A DNA stretch of 64,000 nt, taken from the NCBI RefSeq assembly GCF_020165855.1, contig NZ_JAIUFY010000007.1, positions 1 through 64,000 of the forward strand, given 5' to 3'. Positions 52,592 to 60,638 of this stretch are shown in pieces. Source of the stretch: Celeribacter litoreus. Its GTDB lineage: Bacteria > Pseudomonadota > Alphaproteobacteria > Rhodobacterales > Rhodobacteraceae. The position numbers and the translations under genes are program-made. Numbering within the stretch: the stretch's first letter is position 1; each line of letters opens with the position of its first letter. The notes under the pieces are model-generated. The model had not been told where the DNA came from. It searched no databases and worked only from the letters and a program-made list of their open reading frames with translations.

Positions 52592-53623
52592 ATGAAGGGA
52601 GTGGTCATTCTCGGGGCTGGGGAACTGGAGATCCGGGATTTCCCTGATCCGGTTCCGGGGCCGGACGAGATCGTCATCAGCATGAAGGCATCGGGGATGT
52701 GCGGGACGGATTTGCACCACCTGCACGAACCCTGCCGCCGCACCGAGGATAAGGTCTTCATCGAAGGTCACGAGCCCTGCGGTGTCGTCGCGATGGTCGG
52801 TGAGGCCGTGCATCCGCAAGAGGCACAGGTCGGCGATCGCGTGATGATCCACCATTACGACGGCTGTCGCGTGTGTAACTACTGCCGCTCCGGCTGGACC
52901 CAGCTTTGCCCGAACGCGAAGGTCATCTATGGCGGTCCGAACGGCCACGGCGCCCACGCGCAATACATGAAAATTCCGGCGCATACGGCGATCAAGATGC
53001 CCGACGAGCTGTCGTTCAAAGCGGGCGCTGCGATCTCCTGTGGCGCGGGCACGGCCTATGGCGCGATCAAGCGCGTCGATCTCTGTGCCGGCGATACGGT
53101 CGCGATTTTCGGGCAGGGGCCTGTGGGTCTCGCCGCGACGATCTTTGCGAAGTCCTACGGTGCGAAAGTCATCGCCCTAGACATCGGCGAAGAACGTCTC
53201 GCCATGGCGAAGTCATTCGGTGCGGATCATATCATCAACCCGCTCGACGGCGATCCGGTGGAGGCCATCCGCGCGCTCACCATTCGCGGCGAGGGCGCGA
53301 CCAAATCGCTCGAATGTAGTTCGAACCCCGACGCCCGCCGTCAGGCCATCGAATGCGTCAAACGCTGGGGCACGGCCTGTATGGTCGGCGCCTATGGCGA
53401 CATCGCCTTCAGCACACAGCACATCATCCAGCTTCAGAAAACCGTGGTTGGCTCTCTGACCTTCTCCAAGACGATGATGGATGACTGCGCGCAATATGTG
53501 GTGGAGCGCGGCATCGATCTCGAACGCCTTTTCACCCACGAATTCAAACTCGATGAGGCCCATGAGGCCTACGCGCTGTTCGATCAGAGAAAGATCGGCA
53601 AGGGCGTCTTCATTTTCGACTGA
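52592..53623 (+). CDS. Zinc-dependent alcohol dehydrogenase
   Basis: A 343-residue medium-chain dehydrogenase. Catalytic zinc ligands lie in GMCGTD (Cys near 38) and EGHEPCG (His near 62); the structural zinc site is CRVCNYCRSGWTQLC. The NAD fold motif is GQGPVGLAA near 173. Similar to sorbitol or threonine dehydrogenase types, so it probably oxidises the imported polyol or its product. The start at 52592 has AAAGGA upstream. It lies between the ABC ATPase and the aldehyde dehydrogenase. Confidence 0.9.
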   Translation: MKGVVILGAGELEIRDFPDPVPGPDEIVISMKASGMCGTDLHHLHEPCRRTEDKVFIEGHEPCGVVAMVGEAVHPQEAQVGDRVMIHHYDGCRVCNYCRSGWTQLCPNAKVIYGGPNGHGAHAQYMKIPAHTAIKMPDELSFKAGAAISCGAGTAYGAIKRVDLCAGDTVAIFGQGPVGLAATIFAKSYGAKVIALDIGEERLAMAKSFGADHIINPLDGDPVEAIRALTIRGEGATKSLECSSNPDARRQAIECVKRWGTACMVGAYGDIAFSTQHIIQLQKTVVGSLTFSKTMMDDCAQYVVERGIDLERLFTHEFKLDEAHEAYALFDQRKIGKGVFIFD

Positions 53624-53646
53624 TGCGACAAGACTGAGGATAACAG

Positions 53647-55059
53647 ATGAAACATTACGGTAAATTCTACATCGACGGTGAATGGGTCGATCCGATTTCT
53701 TCGCGCCCGTTCGAGCTCGTAAATCCGGCGACCGAAGAGGTCTTTGCAACTGTCGCACTCGGCTGCCCCGAGGACGTGGACCGCGCGGTGGCAGCGGCGC
53801 GGGCGGCATTCCCGTCTTTCTCCAAGACCACAAAGGAAGAGCGGATCGAACTGCTCGAAGCGATCATCGCCGTTTATGAAAAGCGCTCCGGCGATATCAT
53901 GGCCGCCCTGACCGAAGAGATGGGCGCGCCCGTGTCGCTCAAGGGTCAGACGGGGGCGGGCCTCGCGTCGATGCGCCAGGCGATTGAAACGCTCAAGAGT
54001 TACGAATTCGAATACCGCGACGGGGTGAACCTGATCTGCCACGAACCGATTGGTGTGGCCGGTCTCATCACGCCGTGGAACTGGCCTGTTCAGCTCGCCT
54101 GTAACAAGATGTCTTCCGCCTTTGCCGCCGGGTGTCCGGTCGTGCTCAAACCCTCGGAATTCACGCCGATCAGCTCCATCATCCTCACTGAGGTGATCCA
54201 TGAGGCCGGTGCGCCGAAGGGGATTTTCAACCTCGTGAACGGCGACGGTCCGGGTGTGGGCAACGCGATCTCTTCGCATGAGGACATCGACATCGTGTCC
54301 TTCACCGGCTCCACCCGCGCGGGCATTCTCATCGCGCAGGCGGCAGCGCCGTCGGTGAAACGCGTGACGCAGGAGCTTGGCGGGAAATCCGCGAACCTCA
54401 TCCTGCCGGACGCCGATCTACAGGCCGCGGCCTATTACAACGTGACCCGCGGCTATTCCAACAGCGGCCAGTCCTGCCACTCTCCGACCCGTATCCTCGT
54501 GCAGGAAGAACAGCTCGAAGAGGTGCTCGGCTATCTGAAAGAAGCGGCAGCGACGCTCAAGGTCGGTGATCCGCTCGATCCGGCGACGACGCAGGGGCCG
54601 GTGGTCAACCGCGCGCAATATGAGCGCATCCAGAGCTACATCCAGTCCGCCATTGATGAGGGCGCGCGTCTGGTTTGTGGCGGTCCGGGCCGTCCGGAAG
54701 GGATCGAGAAGGGCTTCTTTGTGCAGCCGACGATCTTTGCGGTGGATCGTGACATGACCATCGCGCGCGAAGAGATCTTCGGCATGGTGACGTCGGTCAT
54801 CACCTACAAAACGGTCGAGGAAGCTATCGAGATCGCCAACGACACGAGCTACGGCCTCGGCGGGTATGTCTTCGGACGGGACCGCGAGCGCGCGCTCGAC
54901 GTCTGCCGCCAGATCCGCGCAGGTCGTATTTTCTATGACGGCGCACCGGCGAATACCTCTGCTCCGATGGGCGGCTACAAGAAGTCCGGCAACGGGCGCG
55001 AGATGGGCGTCTACGGGATGGAAGAGTATCTCGAACTCAAGGCGATCATCGGGTTCTGA
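53647..55059 (+). CDS. Aldehyde dehydrogenase family protein
   Basis: A 470-residue NAD(P)-dependent aldehyde dehydrogenase. The cofactor motif TPWNWPVQL (near 141), the general-base Glu in TQELGGKSANL (near 243) and the catalytic Cys in SNSGQSCHSPTR (near 277) are intact. It sits 23 bp behind the alcohol dehydrogenase and would oxidise the aldehyde that it makes to an acid. A GAGGATAACAG site precedes the ATG. Confidence 0.92.
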   Translation: MKHYGKFYIDGEWVDPISSRPFELVNPATEEVFATVALGCPEDVDRAVAAARAAFPSFSKTTKEERIELLEAIIAVYEKRSGDIMAALTEEMGAPVSLKGQTGAGLASMRQAIETLKSYEFEYRDGVNLICHEPIGVAGLITPWNWPVQLACNKMSSAFAAGCPVVLKPSEFTPISSIILTEVIHEAGAPKGIFNLVNGDGPGVGNAISSHEDIDIVSFTGSTRAGILIAQAAAPSVKRVTQELGGKSANLILPDADLQAAAYYNVTRGYSNSGQSCHSPTRILVQEEQLEEVLGYLKEAAATLKVGDPLDPATTQGPVVNRAQYERIQSYIQSAIDEGARLVCGGPGRPEGIEKGFFVQPTIFAVDRDMTIAREEIFGMVTSVITYKTVEEAIEIANDTSYGLGGYVFGRDRERALDVCRQIRAGRIFYDGAPANTSAPMGGYKKSGNGREMGVYGMEEYLELKAIIGF

Positions 55060-55161
55060 TCCGCCATGGTCGGTCGCTGGGGTGCCTCAGGGCGTGATGC
55101 CCGTCACGGACATCATGCGGTGCACTCCGGCTCCGCGCCGACACGCGGCGCGGTGGCAGGC

Positions 55162-55314
55162 TCAGGCCTGGGAATGGCCGAGGTGGTGACGCTTGAACGG
55201 GCGGGCGATCAGAGCGGCAACGGAATGGATCAGAGTGCCGAAAACAACAGCGCGCTCTTCCTTGGCGGAACGGAGAGCTTTCGCAAGTGCAGCATCGGTG
55301 TAAGCGGGGTACAT
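55162..55314 (-). CDS. Small basic protein of 50 residues, unknown
   Basis: An open frame on the minus strand below usual length cutoffs. It starts MYPAYTDAALAKALRSAK, then a hydrophobic middle (VVFGTLIHSVAALIA) and a basic His-rich end. AAAGGACATG lies 6 nt before the ATG, a good ribosome site. I do not recognise the family. The rest of the 546-bp gap (55060-55161 and 55315-55605) holds no gene I can support; CTGC-TTT-GCAG lies about 70 bp upstream of the start. Coding status is inferred from the ribosome site and composition. Confidence 0.5.
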   Translation of the reverse strand: MYPAYTDAALAKALRSAKEERAVVFGTLIHSVAALIARPFKRHHLGHSQA

Positions 55315-55605
55315 TTCATGTCCTTTCAATACGATCAGTGGAATTTAGTATGCGCCTAGCGGAGGGAGTAGACCCCCATTCCACAAGGCTGCTTTGCAGG
55401 TGCAGCATGACTCGTTTGCGCTATCACCGCTCTGCGAGCCATGTGCGAAAACGCGGATTTTCATTGAATAACCGGATCATAGGCGCACCGCTTGCCTGTG
55501 ATCCCCTCTTCTCCGACCGACCCGCCGTTGCGGGTCTCAGAGAGTTTCCAAAACCAGGACGCGGCCCGGAGCGCCGCTTTTCCAGAGACTGAAAAGGATG
55601 ACACC

Positions 55606-57069
55606 ATGACGGAAGACGTCGCATCTCACAGCTACACATATCCCGCCGTCGGGCTGCTCATCGACGGGGAATGGATTTATGACCGCGAGCCCTGCCATCA
55701 GGTCAAGAACCCCGCAGACGACCGCATCCTCGGCCCCGTGCCGGGCGCGACGTCGGAGGATTATGACCGCGCACTGGCCGCTGCCGCGAAGGGGTTCGAG
55801 ATCTGGCGCAAGGTGCCGCCGCAGGACCGTGCCGCTCTGTTGAAACGCGTGGCCGTCCTGATGCGCGAACGCGCCGCCGAGATCGCGCCTGCGATCACGC
55901 TTGAGCATGGCAAGCCGCTCGCCGATGCGGAGGCCGAAGTGGTCCGCTCGTCGAGTTTTCTGGAATGGGACGCCGAGCAGCTTTTGCGCGACTATGGCCG
56001 GATCGTTCCGACGCCGCACCCGAACTATCAGTTCGTCGTGCGCGAACCGATTGGCCCCGTCGCGGCCTTTACCCCGTGGAACGTGCCGGTGAGCGCGGCG
56101 GGGCGCAAGCTCGCAGGTTCTCTCGCGGCGGGTTGTTCCGTCATCATCAAACCGGCGAGCCAGACACCTGCCTCCACCTGCCTGCTCGCGCAGTGCTTCA
56201 TCGACGCGGGTCTGCCGGAAGGCGTGCTTCAAGTCATTCACGGCAAATCCTCAGAAGTTTCCGAGCGCCTCATCCTGTCGTCGGTCATCCGCATGGTGAC
56301 GCTGACCGGGTCTGTCGAGGTGGGCAAACAACTCACCCGCCTCGCTGCCGAAGGGGTCAAACCCGTGCTCATGGAACTCGGCGGTCATGCGCCGGTGCTG
56401 ATCGGCCCGGATGTGAATCCGGCGACGGTGGCGGACCTCGCCACGTTCGGCAAATTCCGGATGGCGGGGCAGCTCTGCGTGTCTCCGTCGCGGTTCCTCA
56501 TCCATGAATCCGTCTACTCCGATTTCGTGTCCGAATTCGCGGCCCGCGCGCAGGCGCTCAAGGTCGGTGGCGGGTTTGAAGAGGGGGCCGAGGTTGGTCC
56601 GCTCGTCAACTCGCGCCGGATCGACACGATGGAGCGCCTCGTTGCAGACGCGACCGCACGCGGGGCGAAGGTCCTGAGTGGCGGCGCCCGTGTCGGTAAC
56701 AGCGGCTGTTTCTTCGCGCCAACGGTTCTGGGCGATGTGCCTCTTGATGCTGCCGTGCTGCACGAAGAACCCTTCGGCCCGCTCGCCCCTTGTCTGCCGG
56801 TGTCGGACATGGACGAGGCTTTGAAGATCGCGAATGACATTGAGGTCGGTCTGGCCGGATATGTCTTTACGAACGACATGGTGCTGGCGGATCGGTTGAC
56901 CAACGCGCTCGAATGCGGGTCCGTGGCGCTCAACCAGTTCACCAGCCCCGGCGCAGACGCGCCGTTCGGCGGTCACAAGGAAAGCGGCATCGGCGTCGAA
57001 GGTGGCGCGGAATCGCTGCATTCCTACACGGTGTCCAAGACAATCAGCGAACGGCGTGTGCGCGTATAA
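55606..57069 (+). CDS. NAD(P)-dependent aldehyde dehydrogenase (succinate-semialdehyde type)
   Basis: A 487-residue dehydrogenase. The cofactor motif TPWNVPVSAAGRK near 163, Glu in LMELGGHAPVL near 262 and the catalytic Cys in MAGQLCVSPSR near 296 are intact; the pattern (EHGKPLADAEAEV) is that of the succinate-semialdehyde dehydrogenase branch. The start at 55606 follows AAGGATGACACC. It stands behind a 546-bp gap, so it has its own promoter, and precedes the second xdhC by 75 bp. Confidence 0.9.
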   Translation: MTEDVASHSYTYPAVGLLIDGEWIYDREPCHQVKNPADDRILGPVPGATSEDYDRALAAAAKGFEIWRKVPPQDRAALLKRVAVLMRERAAEIAPAITLEHGKPLADAEAEVVRSSSFLEWDAEQLLRDYGRIVPTPHPNYQFVVREPIGPVAAFTPWNVPVSAAGRKLAGSLAAGCSVIIKPASQTPASTCLLAQCFIDAGLPEGVLQVIHGKSSEVSERLILSSVIRMVTLTGSVEVGKQLTRLAAEGVKPVLMELGGHAPVLIGPDVNPATVADLATFGKFRMAGQLCVSPSRFLIHESVYSDFVSEFAARAQALKVGGGFEEGAEVGPLVNSRRIDTMERLVADATARGAKVLSGGARVGNSGCFFAPTVLGDVPLDAAVLHEEPFGPLAPCLPVSDMDEALKIANDIEVGLAGYVFTNDMVLADRLTNALECGSVALNQFTSPGADAPFGGHKESGIGVEGGAESLHSYTVSKTISERRVRV

Positions 57070-57144
57070 TCGTCATCTGCGATACACAGCACGCTTTGGT
57101 TCGTGTACGGCTATGACTGGCATGCGAAATGCAAGGATGGCTGT

Positions 57145-58071
57145 ATGACAGACCAGAAACCGGACACATCCACGGACATCGCGTTCTCCCAGAGCGCGGT
57201 GTCGATCTGCGAAAGCGACATCGCCCTCGGGGCGCTCTTTTCCGGAGAGGCCGATAGCCTCTGCGTGATCACGGGCGTTGAGGGCACGTCCTATCGACCC
57301 ATCGGGGCGGGGATGGCTGTCGATCTGTCCGGCCACCGGTTTGGCAACCTGTCCTCCGGCTGCGTTGACGAAGATGTCGCGCTGCACGCCGTTGAGGCGC
57401 TGAAATCCGAGGTGTCGAAATCCCTGCGTTACGGATCGGGGTCTCCGTTCATGGACCTGAAGCTGCCGTGCGGTGGGGGGCTCGATGTGGCGATCATTCC
57501 GCGCCCTGATCCCGAGGTGCTCTCCCATATGCAGGCGCGTCTTGAGGCGCGCGAGGCCGTCACCGTTACGGTTCTGCCCGAAGGCGAACTGGTCAAAGGG
57601 GCGGCGGAGCGGGGGCTGGTCCTCACGGTTCAGCCGCGTCTTCGGGTGCTGGTGTTCGGCAATGGCGAAGAGCCACGACAATTCGCGCGGCTGGCGCGGT
57701 CCGTCGATCTCGCGACGCAACTCTACATGAGCGACGCGGACGAAGAGGGCGAGATCGAGCTGATCGGCAATGGCTGGCCCGAGGGGTTGCAGGTGGATCG
57801 TCGGACGGCGGTGCTCGTCTTTTTCCACGACCATGAACGGGAGCCCGCGATCCTCGCGGAAGCTCTCAAAACGGACGCGTTCTACGTCGGTGCGCAGGGC
57901 AGCGAAGGCGCGCGGCGTTTGCGCAGCTATGCTCTACAGGAACGCGGCGTGAGTGAGGAAGAGATCGCGCGGATGGTCTATCCGTTCGGTTACATCCATC
58001 GCGCCAAGTCTCCGCGTGACATTGCCGTCGGCGTGCTCGCGCAGGTCTTGGACCTCGGCCGCAATGCCTGA
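57145..58071 (+). CDS. XdhC/CoxI family molybdenum hydroxylase maturation protein, copy 2
   Basis: A 308-residue close paralogue of the XdhC protein at 32.4 kb: ITGVEGTSYRPIGAGMAV, GNLSSGCVDEDVALH and SPFMDLKLPCGGGLDV are shared. The start at 57145 has AAGGATGG upstream; an earlier in-frame ATG at 57103 lacks one. Its end overlaps the MobA-like gene by 8 bp, a pairing typical of molybdenum cofactor insertion loci. It should act on a molybdenum hydroxylase such as IorAB or one outside the window. Confidence 0.87.
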   Translation: MTDQKPDTSTDIAFSQSAVSICESDIALGALFSGEADSLCVITGVEGTSYRPIGAGMAVDLSGHRFGNLSSGCVDEDVALHAVEALKSEVSKSLRYGSGSPFMDLKLPCGGGLDVAIIPRPDPEVLSHMQARLEAREAVTVTVLPEGELVKGAAERGLVLTVQPRLRVLVFGNGEEPRQFARLARSVDLATQLYMSDADEEGEIELIGNGWPEGLQVDRRTAVLVFFHDHEREPAILAEALKTDAFYVGAQGSEGARRLRSYALQERGVSEEEIARMVYPFGYIHRAKSPRDIAVGVLAQVLDLGRNA

Positions 58072-58633
58072 TCGCGCGGTCATCGTCCTCGCGGCGGGCG
58101 CGTCGCGGCGGTTCGGGGCGGAGGACAAACTCCTCGCGGACCTCGGTGGGCGGCCTGTGTTGTCCTACGCTCTGGAAAAGGCCCGTGCGGCGCCCGCGTC
58201 GCGGCACATCGTGGTCGTGAGTTCCCCTGCGGTAGCTGAACTGGCCAAGGACGCAGGGTTCGAGATCGTCCAGATCGACGCGGGGCAGGGGCAGTCCGAC
58301 AGTCTCAAAGCCGGGATTTCCGCCCTCGCGGACACGACGGACACCGGCGCGATGATCGTTTTGGGGGATATGCCGAATGTTGCGCCAGAAGATTTGGCGC
58401 GGCTCATGTCCTATCCGATGCCCTCCTGTTTCGAGGGGCCGAATGGTCCGACCGTTCCCGCCTGTCTCCCGCGTGACTGGTTTGCGGACATCATGCGCCT
58501 CAGCGGAGATCGCGGGGCGCGGGGGCTGTTGGAGCGTATTCCACACGCCGATCGGGTGCAGGTCTCTGCCGCCACGCTGCGCGACATTGATACGCCGACG
58601 GACCTCACAACCGAGACGACCTGCCGCCCGTAA
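58064..58633 (+). CDS. MobA-like molybdenum cofactor nucleotidyltransferase
   Basis: A 189-residue nucleotidyltransferase: VLAAGASRRFGAEDKLLADLGG (near 9-30) is the nucleotide-binding loop and GDMPNVAPEDL (near 105) the metal-binding Asp region. The MocA/MobA type attaches CMP or GMP to molybdopterin, making the dinucleotide cofactor used by xanthine dehydrogenase-family enzymes. Coupling to xdhC supports the cytosine (MocA-like) variety. The start at 58064 overlaps the xdhC stop by 8 bp. Confidence 0.86.
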   Translation: MPDRAVIVLAAGASRRFGAEDKLLADLGGRPVLSYALEKARAAPASRHIVVVSSPAVAELAKDAGFEIVQIDAGQGQSDSLKAGISALADTTDTGAMIVLGDMPNVAPEDLARLMSYPMPSCFEGPNGPTVPACLPRDWFADIMRLSGDRGARGLLERIPHADRVQVSAATLRDIDTPTDLTTETTCRP

Positions 58634-58662
58634 GCCGCCGGTCTATCCGTCGCGTCAGAGGC

Positions 58663-60324
58663 TTATTCCTCTTCTTCGGTCTCGAGGCTCTCCAGCTTTT
58701 TGTAGAGATAGGAGCGCGACACCCCGAGGTGCTCGGCAGCGCGTTTCTTGTTCCCCTTAAAGCGGATGATCGCGTCGTTGATCAGCTTTGCTTCCAACTC
58801 TTCGAGATTGTCCTTGAGCGTGCCACTCTTTGCGGCGGGCATGGCGAGGAGCGGGCTTTGTTTGCCGGATTTGGCGTTGCCCGGAATGCCCTCAAAGGCG
58901 GAGACGGTCATCTTTCCGTTGTCACAGAACACAAAGGCGCGCTCCATCATGTGGCGCAACTGGCGAATGTTGCCCGGCCATTTCTGCTCCATCAGATAGG
59001 AATGCACGTCCGGATCGATCTCCGGAATGGCGCGGTTATATTGACGCGCCATCTCTGCGGCGAAGTGATTGACGAGGAGCGGGATGTCGTCGAGACGTTC
59101 CTCGAGGCTCGGCAGGTGGATGACGACGGGGCTGATCCGGTAGAAGAGATCGAGGCGGAATTTGCCTTCATCGACCAGTTCCTCCAGATCGCGGTTCGTC
59201 GCGCTACACAGACGGAAATCGACGTGTTTCGGTTTGTCGCCGCCCACGCGTTCGACGATGCGATCTTGCAGAACGCGCAGGAGTTTCGTCTGGGTTTCGA
59301 GCGCCATATCCCCGATCTCGTCGAGGAAGATGGTGCCTTTGTCCGCCTGCTCGAATTTCCCCATGCGGCCCTTGCGGTCGGCGCCGGTGAACGATCCGGC
59401 CTCATAGCCGAACAGTTCGCTTTCCACGAGAGACTCGGGCAGGGCGGCGGCGTTTACGGTCACGAGACGCCCGCTCTGACGTGCGCTCAGCATGTGCATC
59501 GCCTGCGCGACAAGTTCCTTACCCGTGCCGCTTTCCCCTTGAATCAACACAGGAATATCGAGCGGCGCGATTTTGCGGATTTGTTCGCGGACGGATTGGA
59601 TGGCGACGCTCTGACCGATGATGATGTCGAGGAAGTCTTCGCCCTTCTCTTTGCCACGAGAGTCGGCTTTGTACTCCGCAATCTCGGTTTCCAGATCGCG
59701 GATGCGTTTGGACATGGCCTGAAGCTGTTGCGGGCCTTTGAACATCACACGCCCGATGGCGCCGACGACCTTGCCGTTGTGGCGGATCGGGTGGCGGGAG
59801 ACGACGCGCTCTTTGCCTTGCATGTTGTGGATCTGTCCGACCTCAGCAACGCCGGTGCGCACGACCTGGTGCAGGCGGGTGTTCTCGATCACCTGACGGA
59901 CGTTTTTGCCGACGCCTTCGCCATTGCGCATGCCAAAGAACTTTTCGTGGATCGGGGAGATGAAGGCGACTTTTTCTTTGGAGTCCACGACCGCCATCGC
60001 GTCATATGGATCCGTCAGAATGTGGTTCAGAATGTCATAAGCGAAGGGGACGTTGATCACAAAGTTCATGACCACATCGCTCGCGCCTTCGGAGAAGATG
60101 GTGAGGTAGCCCTCCTGAATCTCCGCGCTCATGGCGATGAGTTGGCGGTCATTAAGGGTCACGGGGCGCATCCGCGCAGACACGGTTTCCTCAAACCATT
60201 CCTTGTCGCTCAGCATGGCTTCGATTCGCGGATCGGTCGCTACACCGTGGCTAAAGACGATTTCTCCGTCTGTGTCCGTAATGGCGACACCGTGTATGTC
60301 TACCAGTGCATTTTTGTCCGTCAT
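58663..60324 (-). CDS. Sigma-54-dependent transcriptional activator with PAS domain
   Basis: A 553-residue enhancer-binding protein. Residues 100-215 form a PAS-type sensory domain, then the AAA+ core has Walker A GESGTGKE (263-270), ELFGYEAGSFTGA (303-315) and Walker B TIFLDE (331-336). The C-terminal Fis-type helix-turn-helix is AAEHLGVSRSYLYKKLESL. The sigma-54 contact loop reads GSFTGA where GAFTGA is usual. It is divergent from rpoN across 314 bp, and two -24/-12 promoters occur in the window. Confidence 0.94.
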   Translation of the reverse strand: MTDKNALVDIHGVAITDTDGEIVFSHGVATDPRIEAMLSDKEWFEETVSARMRPVTLNDRQLIAMSAEIQEGYLTIFSEGASDVVMNFVINVPFAYDILNHILTDPYDAMAVVDSKEKVAFISPIHEKFFGMRNGEGVGKNVRQVIENTRLHQVVRTGVAEVGQIHNMQGKERVVSRHPIRHNGKVVGAIGRVMFKGPQQLQAMSKRIRDLETEIAEYKADSRGKEKGEDFLDIIIGQSVAIQSVREQIRKIAPLDIPVLIQGESGTGKELVAQAMHMLSARQSGRLVTVNAAALPESLVESELFGYEAGSFTGADRKGRMGKFEQADKGTIFLDEIGDMALETQTKLLRVLQDRIVERVGGDKPKHVDFRLCSATNRDLEELVDEGKFRLDLFYRISPVVIHLPSLEERLDDIPLLVNHFAAEMARQYNRAIPEIDPDVHSYLMEQKWPGNIRQLRHMMERAFVFCDNGKMTVSAFEGIPGNAKSGKQSPLLAMPAAKSGTLKDNLEELEAKLINDAIIRFKGNKKRAAEHLGVSRSYLYKKLESLETEEEE

Positions 60325-60638
60325 GAGTCCACCCTACTGCTGAATTGGGGGTAATCTAGGAAAGTTTGACGGGTCGCGCAACAAAAAGCGTCCTCGGCGC
60401 GGTCATATGTTATCGCCAACCGACCGTGACGCGGTCGCTTTCATAAAAATTTATCTTGCAAATTAATTTGAGTCCCTCCACAAAAACGGTGCTGGTCGGT
60501 TTTTGTGGAGGAAAGCCGGACCGGCGCGGGGAGAAACGCACAGCTCGTTACCTCATCCCCCGCAGGGAGGAATTCACGTTTTCCATGTCGCTGTGCGCGC
60601 CGTGTGCAGAACGTATTGGCATACATTCTGGAGGGTAT
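60325..60638. promoter_or_regulatory. Divergent promoter region, sigma-54 activator and rpoN
   Basis: No gene is supported in these 314 bases. They include a perfect 12-bp palindrome CAAATTAATTTG (60459-60470), the inverted repeat described separately, and a 6-bp CGACCG/CGGTCG repeat near 60420. A GGAGGG ribosome site precedes rpoN. No -24/-12 motif is present, so neither gene appears to need sigma-54 for its own expression. Confidence 0.5.
60475..60511. repeat. 13-bp perfect inverted repeat in the rpoN leader
   Basis: CCTCCACAAAAAC and GTTTTTGTGGAGG pair perfectly around 11 nt. It lies about 130 bp before the rpoN start. It could be a strong RNA hairpin (leader or terminator) or a regulator binding site. 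The repeats are longer than needed for a chance match. Confidence 0.75.

Noticed and set aside
50804-52984. 726-codon open frame on the minus strand
   Set aside because: Antisense to the ABC ATPase and flanking genes; Arg/His-rich with no motif.
57118-57132. GG-N10-GC sigma-54-like motif (TGGCATGCGAAATGC) before the second xdhC
   Set aside because: Its -12 part is ATGC and not TTGC, and transcription would begin at the start codon, leaving no ribosome site; likely chance.
58729-60354. 541-codon plus-strand frame opposite the sigma-54 activator
   Set aside because: The minus-strand activator has every AAA+ motif in order, so the opposite frame is a shadow.
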